From: an uncultured Prevotella sp.
GTDB taxonomy: Bacteria; Bacteroidota; Bacteroidia; Bacteroidales; Bacteroidaceae
DNA: 14,246 bases
NCBI GenBank assembly: GCA_938028745.1
Contig: CALIZL010000076.1
Coordinates: forward strand, 1 to 14,246
Direction: 5' to 3'
The translations under genes were made by a program, and so were the position numbers. This document shows, piece by piece, positions 7,106 through 12,063 of this stretch; positions within the stretch are counted from its first letter, which is position 1, and each line of letters starts with the position of its first letter. The notes below the pieces were generated by a model, which was not told the DNA's origin, did not search any database, and was given only the letters and a program-made list of their open reading frames with translations.

Positions 7106-7114
7106 GGGGGGGGG
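7106..7114. repeat. Homopolymer G9 tract
   Basis: Nine consecutive G on the + strand (C9 on the minus strand) lie about 75 bp upstream of the yceD -7 box. Such tracts are prone to slippage. Its position is outside the core promoter, so any effect on yceD would be indirect. Confidence 0.7.
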
Positions 7115-7428
7115 CGAAATAACATTTCAAAGGAATTAAGTGAAAAGCATTGTGATTGAAACGAGAACTATTTTCATCCTTTTATCTTTTCACGATTTTC
7201 TTGCATTCCGATGCTTTTGACATCTGCATAGCCTACATACAAAACGCTACCGACCCCTTTGTAGCGACACTACAAACAAGCTGTAGCGACACTACAAGAG
7301 GTTGGTAGCGACACTACAAAGGGCTTGTAGCCACACTACAAAGGCCTTTGTACGCACCCAACGACAAGCGGATGAGTGACAAAAGCTTTTAGATGGGGTG
7401 GCGATTGATGGTTAGCCGAGAGGCGGAA
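7115..7428. other. Intergenic stretch between the nitroreductase gene and the yceD promoter
   Basis: No gene seen. Besides the dyad array at 7259-7347 it holds a spaced inverted pair AAAAGCAT/ATGCTTTT (near 7143 and 7211) and a short palindrome AAAAGCTTTT (7381-7390) about 40 nt past the nitroreductase stop. Neither has a convincing T tract for a terminator. Confidence 0.5.
7259..7347. repeat. Tandem array of four short dyads, exact 22-bp period
   Basis: Conserved 16-bp blocks of the form (T/G)GTAGC(G)ACACTACAA start at 7260, 7282, 7304 and 7326, exactly 22 bp apart, each followed by a variable 6-bp linker. Each block is an interrupted palindrome (TTGTAG-5 nt-CTACAA in the best copies). Degenerate partial copies flank it (GCTACCGACCCC before, TTGTACGCACC after). 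It lies between the 3' end of the nitroreductase gene and the yceD promoter. The 22-bp spacing puts every dyad on nearly the same helix face, so a protein-binding array is possible. A small mobile repeat is the alternative. Confidence 0.8.
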
Positions 7429-8154
7429 TTAGCCTCGCTGACTGTACAATTCGTTGAAATCCACCCTAAACCGGTCGCCGTGTATGCCCTCGGCATCGCG
7501 CATTCCGCAGGTAACCACCATCGTAATTTCCGCGCTGCGAGGCAAACCCAGTGCGCGTTTCACGCGCAAGCTGTCGAATCCTTCTAACGGACAGGTGTCG
7601 TAACCCGCCTCGGCCATAGCCAACATAAAGGTTTGCGCCACCAAACCACAACTCTTATGCAGCACTATGCGCGTATCGGTTTCGGAGCATTGGCGGAACA
7701 TCGGGCGAAACGCGCCTACGCTAACGAGCATCGTTTTGCGCACCGCGCCCCATAGTCCGAAGAACTTGCTATATAAGAAAGGTATCATCTTGCCATAATA
7801 ACTCTCCTTCTCCTTGATGCGCCGTTCTTGGTCTTCGGGTGCCGAATGTCGCCTGATGTTGTCGCGTTCGAAACTTATTAGTTGCTTTACGCGTTGCCGA
7901 TAGCGGTCGTGACGGGTAACGAACACCACCATTTGTTGTGCCGTCTGCGCGCTAACTTGGTTTAAACAAGCTGTTGCAAGTCGTTGCAACAAGGCTTTGT
8001 CGGTAACGTGCACCATCTCGTAAAGCTGCATGTTGTTGCTTGTTGGGGCCAAAGTGGCCAACTCTAAACAACGGCGAACGCGCTCTGCGCTGATTGGTTC
8101 GCTGTTAAACTTGCGCGTTGCGCGCCTAAACTCCAAAATTTCTTGTAAATTCAT
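7429..8154 (-). CDS. Nitroreductase-family FMN oxidoreductase
   Basis: A 241-residue member of the nitroreductase superfamily of homodimeric FMN-binding NAD(P)H oxidoreductases. The N-terminal phosphate-binding motif RRATRKF (10-16) and A-P-T-S-N-N-M-Q are typical. The C-terminal half has the motif G-L-V-A-Q-T-F-M-L-A-M-A-E-A-G-Y-D-T-C-P-L-E-G-F-D, which forms part of the flavin site and dimer interface, and V-V-T-C-G near the end. It is longer than the usual 180-220 residues because of a charged insert (about 95-145, R/K/E-rich then aromatic). The substrate cannot be predicted; roles range from quinone or nitro-compound reduction to flavin chemistry. It has no same-strand partner close by: the repeat tract 8197-8510 separates it from a possible promoter at 8524-8531. 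Confidence 0.88.
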   Translation of the reverse strand: MNLQEILEFRRATRKFNSEPISAERVRRCLELATLAPTSNNMQLYEMVHVTDKALLQRLATACLNQVSAQTAQQMVVFVTRHDRYRQRVKQLISFERDNIRRHSAPEDQERRIKEKESYYGKMIPFLYSKFFGLWGAVRKTMLVSVGAFRPMFRQCSETDTRIVLHKSCGLVAQTFMLAMAEAGYDTCPLEGFDSLRVKRALGLPRSAEITMVVTCGMRDAEGIHGDRFRVDFNELYSQRG

Positions 8155-8196
8155 GCTGTAATATTTATATGAGAGGTTCGTAAAATTGTTTTCTCT

Positions 8197-8510
8197 AGGA
8201 GTTAAGGAGTTAAGGAGTTAAGCCAAATGCTTAGGGGTGTTAGGCTAATAGGATAATTCGGACCTGTCTGACTTGTCCGACTTATCCGAAAGCTAGAAAG
8301 AACTAGAAACCTAGAAACCGCTAGACGCCTTTAAAGGCGTTAGCCATTTTTTACCTTTTCACCCTTTCACCTTTTCAACTTTAGGAGTTATGGAGTTAAG
8401 GAGTTATGGAGTTAAGCCAAATGCCTAGGTGGCGTTAGCCATCTTTTCACTCTTTCACCTTTTCACCTTTAAAGGCCATTTTTTCACCCTTTCACCTTTT
8501 CACTCCCTCC
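8197..8510. repeat. Composite intergenic repeat tract, copy 1
   Basis: A mosaic of short tandem modules: an 8-bp GGAGTTAA series (8197-8222, again 8382-8416), a 9-bp GACTT(G/A)TCC pair (8270-8288), a CTAGAAA-type series (8293-8325), the palindrome ACGCCTTTAAAGGCGT (8325-8340), and 8-bp (T/C)TTTCACC runs (8353-8377, 8441-8502). It splits into half A (8197-8377) and half B (8381-8510), each going from GGAGTTAA to TTTTCACC. It is noncoding. The core 8239-8352 is nearly identical to 11853-11957. Confidence 0.85.
8320..8352 (+). terminator. Terminator-like hairpin inside repeat copy 1
   Basis: A GCTAG-ACGCC / GGCGT-TAGC stem around TTTAAA (8320-8344, one bulged G) is followed by CA and six T (8347-8352). 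It could stop + strand transcription, but no + gene lies upstream, so any effect would be on antisense readthrough. Copy 2 has the same hairpin with one mismatch at about 11924-11957, where it follows the hmuY gene. Confidence 0.45.
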
Positions 8511-8523
8511 TCTTTCTCTGCTG

Positions 8524-8531
8524 CAAAGTTA
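8524..8531 (-). promoter_or_regulatory. Possible promoter for the nitroreductase gene
   Basis: Minus-strand TAACTTTG fits the Bacteroidetes -7 box, with a TTG 16-19 nt upstream. It sits just beyond the repeat tract and 370 nt from the nitroreductase start, so a transcript would carry the whole tract as its leader. The repeat may have been inserted or expanded between promoter and gene. Confidence 0.4.
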
Positions 8532-8564
8532 CAATACGAGAAGCCAACAAGACGTTGATTTAAG

Positions 8565-9152
8565 TTAAGTTTTTCGTCGGTCGCACATTCTTTTTTGCAA
8601 TCGGCTAAGGCTCTCCGGACTGATGCCCAACAAGCTTGCGATATGTTTTTGCGGTACACGCTGCAACAGTTCGGGGCGAACAGCCATCAGATGTTTAAAG
8701 CGTTCTTCGGGTTTTAGCGAGGCTAACGACATGGTTGTATCTATCGAACGCTGCAAAACACGTTCGGTGGTGATGCGCCCGAAGGTTTCAAAGCGATGGT
8801 GAGCAGCATAAAGTTCCAGCAAACGAGCCTTTTCCACGCTGTACACCACAGTGTCTTCCAACGCCTGCAACGACAATCGGCTCGGCGTTTCGTCTGCAAA
8901 ACTAACGAAATCCGTTGCCCATTGGTTCTCCAACGTGATGTCGCACGTGGCCTCCGACCCATCTTCTTTAATATGGAAATGGCGCACACAGCCCTTAGCC
9001 ACAAAGAAAAGATGCCGACACACGTGCGAAGCTTGCAGCAGAAATTCGCGCCGCTTAAAGCTCCTTTCCACAAAATAATGGTCTACGGCAGCCAATTCGG
9101 TATCGCTAAACACCATTGTTTGCTGGCAATGTATTTTCAAGGAATCGAACAT
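8565..9152 (-). CDS. Crp/Fnr-family transcriptional regulator
   Basis: A 195-residue protein with an N-terminal cyclic-nucleotide-binding-like beta barrel (about 20-115) and a C-terminal helix-turn-helix (about 164-190) with the recognition pattern Q-K-H-I-A-S-L-L-G-I-S-P-E-S-L-S-R-L. The layout matches the short Crp-like regulators common in Bacteroidetes, which often lack the residues needed for cAMP; the ligand is unknown. Three Cys (9, 45, 55) occur in the sensor half, but not as an Fnr Fe-S cluster motif. It is transcribed divergently from the secreted-protein genes at 9307, and the two starts are 154 bp apart with facing promoter boxes, so control of that operon and of itself is the natural guess. 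Confidence 0.9.
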   Translation of the reverse strand: MFDSLKIHCQQTMVFSDTELAAVDHYFVERSFKRREFLLQASHVCRHLFFVAKGCVRHFHIKEDGSEATCDITLENQWATDFVSFADETPSRLSLQALEDTVVYSVEKARLLELYAAHHRFETFGRITTERVLQRSIDTTMSLASLKPEERFKHLMAVRPELLQRVPQKHIASLLGISPESLSRLQKRMCDRRKT

Positions 9153-9171
9153 AAGCTAAAAAATAAACACA

Positions 9172-9179
9172 CAAAGATA
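9172..9179 (-). promoter_or_regulatory. -7 box for the Crp/Fnr gene
   Basis: Minus-strand TATCTTTG matches TAnnTTTG, 19 nt from the start codon, with a TTG about 16 nt upstream. The predicted leader is roughly 13 nt. Confidence 0.6.
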
Positions 9180-9233
9180 CTTATATTATCGGGAACAAGG
9201 CATAGAAAAGGGCGAAAAATCACAACAAGTGAG

Positions 9234-9266
9234 TATTGCCGAAAATAGAAGTTATTGTTACTTTTG
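9234..9266 (+). promoter_or_regulatory. Promoter of the secreted-protein operon
   Basis: A TATTG -33 element (9234-9238) and TACTTTTG -7 box (9259-9266) are 20 nt apart, the expected Bacteroidetes spacing. Initiation near 9272 gives a leader of about 35 nt before the ATG at 9307. The 90 bp between this and the opposite promoter could hold the regulator's operator, but I see no clear dyad. Confidence 0.7.
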
Positions 9267-9306
9267 TAGCGTTATAACAGATTAGATTTCATAAAATACA
9301 AGTACA

Positions 9307-9792
9307 ATGAAAATCAGAACAACCATCAGGGCACTTGTTCTCGCATCTGCCCTGTTCTTCGGTAGTGCGTGGGCCATCGCAGCCAACCACGTTAAAGTGA
9401 GCGGCAAGACGGGAGAAAGCACGTTCTTCGCACTGGCCGACAAGCCAACGGTAACCTTTACTACCAACAAGTTGGTAATCACGGCAGGCAAACAAACCGT
9501 TGAATATCCGCTGAACGAGTTCCGCTCATTCGAGTTCGCCGACCCATCTTCTACGGGCATCGACACCGCTCCCTCGCCAAACGAGAGCCAAGCCGTGTTC
9601 AGTTTCGGCCAATCGGTTCACGGCGAAGGGCTGCAACCTGGCTCGCGCGTGTCGATATTCAATGTTTCGGGTCAGCTAGTTGTATCGGCAACAGTCAACT
9701 CCGACGGCTCGGTAGACCTACCTTTGAACGGCCAAACGGGCGTATTCATCGTTAAATCCACATCAAGAACTTTCAAATTCATCCAGAAATGA
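9307..9792 (+). CDS. Small secreted protein with T9SS type A-like C-terminal domain
   Basis: A 161-residue exported protein. A signal peptide (Lys/Arg start, hydrophobic 9-20) is followed by cleavage near residues 23-26 (AWAIAA). Residues 55-79 form a short strand-rich module (LVIT...TVEYPL-E-SFEFA) seen at the front of many Prevotella secreted proteins. The last 65 residues resemble the type IX secretion sorting domain: P-G-S-R-V-S-I-F-N-V-S-G-Q-L-V, then G-S-V-D-L-P-L, then G-V-F-I-V-K and a terminal FKFIQK. There is little room for an enzymatic domain, so it is nearly all module plus sorting tail. It starts the operon and its stop overlaps the next start by 4 nt. Function unknown; a cell-surface partner of the haem proteins is an inference from position. 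Confidence 0.85.
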   Translation: MKIRTTIRALVLASALFFGSAWAIAANHVKVSGKTGESTFFALADKPTVTFTTNKLVITAGKQTVEYPLNEFRSFEFADPSSTGIDTAPSPNESQAVFSFGQSVHGEGLQPGSRVSIFNVSGQLVVSATVNSDGSVDLPLNGQTGVFIVKSTSRTFKFIQK

Positions 9793-10718
9793 AATATCTC
9801 TTTACACTTGTTTTCGCCCTACTAGCGGGCGTAGCCACTACCACGGCACAAACAGTAACCATTACCAAGACCGACGGAAGCACCGTTAAATATAAAGCCA
9901 GCGAAATTAAGAGCATTCAATTCGCCAACGAAGAGTCGCCAGTAAAGCCCATCCACACCGCCACTGGCTACATCTTGGTTAGTTCTCCCTTCTTCTTCGA
10001 CACCTATTATGGCGACGATGCCAAGATGGAAGTGTACAGCCAAGACGGGAAAACCTACTGCAAGTTTACCGACGAGAAGTGGGGAAACGGCACTTTTGAG
10101 GTTAAACTCGATAAGGGAAAGGTTAGCGGAAACGGCACGATGAACATCGTAGACCCACATAAGGGCGGAGCTGCCAAACCATACAAAGCCATGATGGCTG
10201 GTTCGATGACCGCAATTAACATCAGCGTAACAGGATTGATGGGCAGTACAACCATTAAATGGAGAAACGGAAAGGCTTCGGATGCCGTTAAACTATCTGG
10301 CACATACATGGGCGAGAATACGATATCAGTAGGTTTCGCAGGTACGTTTACCAACAAGAATGCTGCACATAGCTTCTGGGTTAACGATGATGGTACGTAC
10401 AGCATCATGGTTCTAGGCCAACAAATTAACGGAACAACGATGGGCGACCTAACCTTAGGCGCGTACACCATCAACAATCTTACCTACGATGAGGCTACCA
10501 AAACGTTCAGTAAAGACTATTCGAACGATGGCTTAAAGATGAAGTTCAAGGCGGTTAAGGATGGTGCAACAAGCATGGAAGGCGACTATGCGCTAACCAA
10601 AGCCAACATCAAAGCCACCTTTGACAAAGACGGCAACCTGAAAGTGGAAAACAGTTTCACGGCCGGCAAAATGCCATTCCCCCTCGAAGCCGTATTTAAC
10701 GGTAAGATAAAGAAATAA
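9789..10718 (+). CDS. Calycin-like secreted protein
   Basis: A 309-residue exported protein with a signal peptide ending TTA-Q (cleavage after A20). Residues 22-49 are a TVTITKTDG...VKYKASEIKSIQF module, similar to residues 55-79 of the preceding gene product. The remainder is beta-rich. Residues about 170-309 fit the Bacteroidetes calycin-like fold (PF13944 type): a starting SGTYMG strand, the DDGTYSIMV hairpin, G-D-L-T-L-G-A-Y-T-I-N-N-L and a final P-L-E-A-V-F-N-G-K. Residues 58-165 may be a second diverged barrel. Calycins bind small hydrophobic ligands, so haem or porphyrin is possible here, but this is inferred. ATGA overlap with the upstream gene implies coupled translation. No T9SS tail or lipobox, so it is probably periplasmic or released. 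Confidence 0.8.
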   Translation: MKYLFTLVFALLAGVATTTAQTVTITKTDGSTVKYKASEIKSIQFANEESPVKPIHTATGYILVSSPFFFDTYYGDDAKMEVYSQDGKTYCKFTDEKWGNGTFEVKLDKGKVSGNGTMNIVDPHKGGAAKPYKAMMAGSMTAINISVTGLMGSTTIKWRNGKASDAVKLSGTYMGENTISVGFAGTFTNKNAAHSFWVNDDGTYSIMVLGQQINGTTMGDLTLGAYTINNLTYDEATKTFSKDYSNDGLKMKFKAVKDGATSMEGDYALTKANIKATFDKDGNLKVENSFTAGKMPFPLEAVFNGKIKK

Positions 10719-10743
10719 GGCTGCTGCCAAAAGCACGGCCAAA

Positions 10744-10828
10744 CCAAAGCTGCTGGGGCGCCAGAGCGGAAAGCAACTGCAAGCATAATCTCACTTGCGG
10801 CAATGCTTTCCTCTCGCCCCAGCTTTGG
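10744..10828 (+). other. 85-nt imperfect RNA hairpin between the calycin and hmuY genes
   Basis: The arms 10744-10783 and 10794-10828 pair with small bulges. The outer stem CCAAAGCT/AGCTTTGG is perfect, followed by GGGGCG/CGCCCC after a 3-nt bulge, then GGAAAGC/GCTTTCC and TGCAAG/CTTGCG-type pairing up to a 10-nt loop. It begins 25 nt past the calycin stop and ends 75 nt before the hmuY start. No strong T run follows, so a processing or mRNA-stability element is as likely as a terminator. hmuY has no recognisable promoter box of its own. Confidence 0.65.
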
Positions 10829-10903
10829 CTTTAACAATGAAACGTAGAGAGTTGGTCTCTTCTCTCTCCCCCAAAACATCACTCACCACACGCACAAAAT
10901 CCC

Positions 10904-11698
10904 ATGCCCATCATCGCAAAACCAATTCGTTTGCTTACCATTGGCTTGCTCGCCGCCTTGATTTCGGCCTGCACAGGACTGTTCGACGGCATCTACGACT
11001 CGCCCGACAAAGCTCCGAAAATCAATGCCAACCAACTGGCAATAGATGCAAGCGACTGGCATAACTGGTATTACATCGACTTCGACTCGCTGAAAATGCT
11101 AGCCGAATCGGGCGATGCAGATGCCTTTCTGCATGCTCGCACCCACTTCACACCCTTCCCCATCCCTACAATTAAAGACGAAACACAGGCAAATAACCAA
11201 ACAGGCATCTACACGTATTGGTTCGACGTGTTTGGAAAAGGCTTATCACACAACGAAAAAAGAGACTTTAAACCCACTGCCAAACAGCCCGAACCGCCTG
11301 CATGGAGCATCGCCATACACCGCGACAACGTGCGAACCAACGGCGGAGCGGTGCTAGAAACCAACTATACGTCGATGAGTCAGCTACCCGAAAGCAGCGC
11401 ACAGTTTATGGGAGCAACCTTCAAACCCGACGAATGGACCACCAACGCCGTTTGGGTAGACCAATCTCAGATGCTCAACAGCCTCATTGGTTGCCAAGGA
11501 ATAAACATCAACAAGCAGCTTTCATCATGGCTAAGCCTAGAAATACCGCCCATGCCACCCGCATACAAGAACAACAGCCACGTGTTTGTGGTGAAACTGA
11601 ACAACGGAAAATTCGTGGCCTTGCAACTAGAAAGCTACATCAACCCCACAACAGGCACCAAATGTTATCTCACCATTAATTATAGGTATCCGTATTAG
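10904..11698 (+). CDS. hmuY: HmuY-family haem-binding lipoprotein
   Basis: A 264-residue outer-surface lipoprotein. The N-terminal segment ends in the lipobox ISAC with Cys23 as lipid site. The body matches HmuY-family proteins: Y-x-Y-W-F-D-V-F-G-K-G, then W-S-I-A-I-H-R-D-N-V-R-T-N-G-G-A (H139), E-W-T-T-N-x-V-W-V-D, H-V-F-V-V-K-L-N-N-G-K-F-V-A-L-Q-L and the tail L-T-I-N-Y-R-Y-P-Y. The Porphyromonas gingivalis protein holds haem between two His; relatives in Prevotella intermedia and Tannerella use two Met. Here Met158 and Met190 are 32 residues apart, the same spacing as the HmuY ligand pair. Placed before an HmuR-like receptor, it probably scavenges haem and passes it on. A 365-nt repeat-filled gap separates the two, unlike compact hmuYR operons. 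Confidence 0.88.
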   Translation: MPIIAKPIRLLTIGLLAALISACTGLFDGIYDSPDKAPKINANQLAIDASDWHNWYYIDFDSLKMLAESGDADAFLHARTHFTPFPIPTIKDETQANNQTGIYTYWFDVFGKGLSHNEKRDFKPTAKQPEPPAWSIAIHRDNVRTNGGAVLETNYTSMSQLPESSAQFMGATFKPDEWTTNAVWVDQSQMLNSLIGCQGININKQLSSWLSLEIPPMPPAYKNNSHVFVVKLNNGKFVALQLESYINPTTGTKCYLTINYRYPY

Positions 11699-11724
11699 AA
11701 GTCGACGAGTTGATAGGGGCAGCC

Positions 11725-12042
11725 ACCTTTTCACCACTAGGAGTTAAGGAGTTAAGGAGTTAAGGAGTTAAGCCAAATGTATAGGTGGCGTTAGCCATTT
11801 TTTCACCTTTTCACCCTTTCACCTTTAGGAGTTAAGCAAATGAATAAGTGGCGTTAGGCTAATAGGATAATTCTGACCAGTCTGACTTGTCCGAAAGCTA
11901 GAAAGAACTAGAAACCTAGAAACCGCTAGACACCTTTAAAGGCGTTAGCCATTTTTTCACCCTTTCACCTTTTCACCTTTTCACCTTTTCACCTTTAAAG
12001 GCCATCTTTTCACCCTTTCACCTTTTCACCTTTAAAAGCCAA
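11725..12042. repeat. Composite intergenic repeat tract, copy 2
   Basis: It has the same modules and orientation as copy 1: GGAGTTAA x4 (11739-11772), TTTTCACC runs, a second GGAGTTAA start (11826), the single GACTTGTCC unit, CTAGAAA series, the CCTTTAAAGG dyad (11931-11944) and a long TTTTCACC/CTTTCACC run to 12033. The halves appear in the opposite order from copy 1 (B-like first, then A). It fills the hmuY-hmuR gap and would be transcribed if the two genes share an mRNA. Confidence 0.85.
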
Positions 12043-12063
12043 CTTCACATCAAAGTTACGCTC

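Noticed and set aside
7259..7347. CRISPR array
   Set aside because: The conserved blocks are 16 bp and the linkers only 6 bp, too short for repeats and spacers. No cas genes are near.
12051..12058. Minus-strand TAACTTTG box just before hmuR
   Set aside because: It points away from hmuR into repeat copy 2 and lacks a TTG at the right distance. Probably chance, though copy 1 also ends near such a box.
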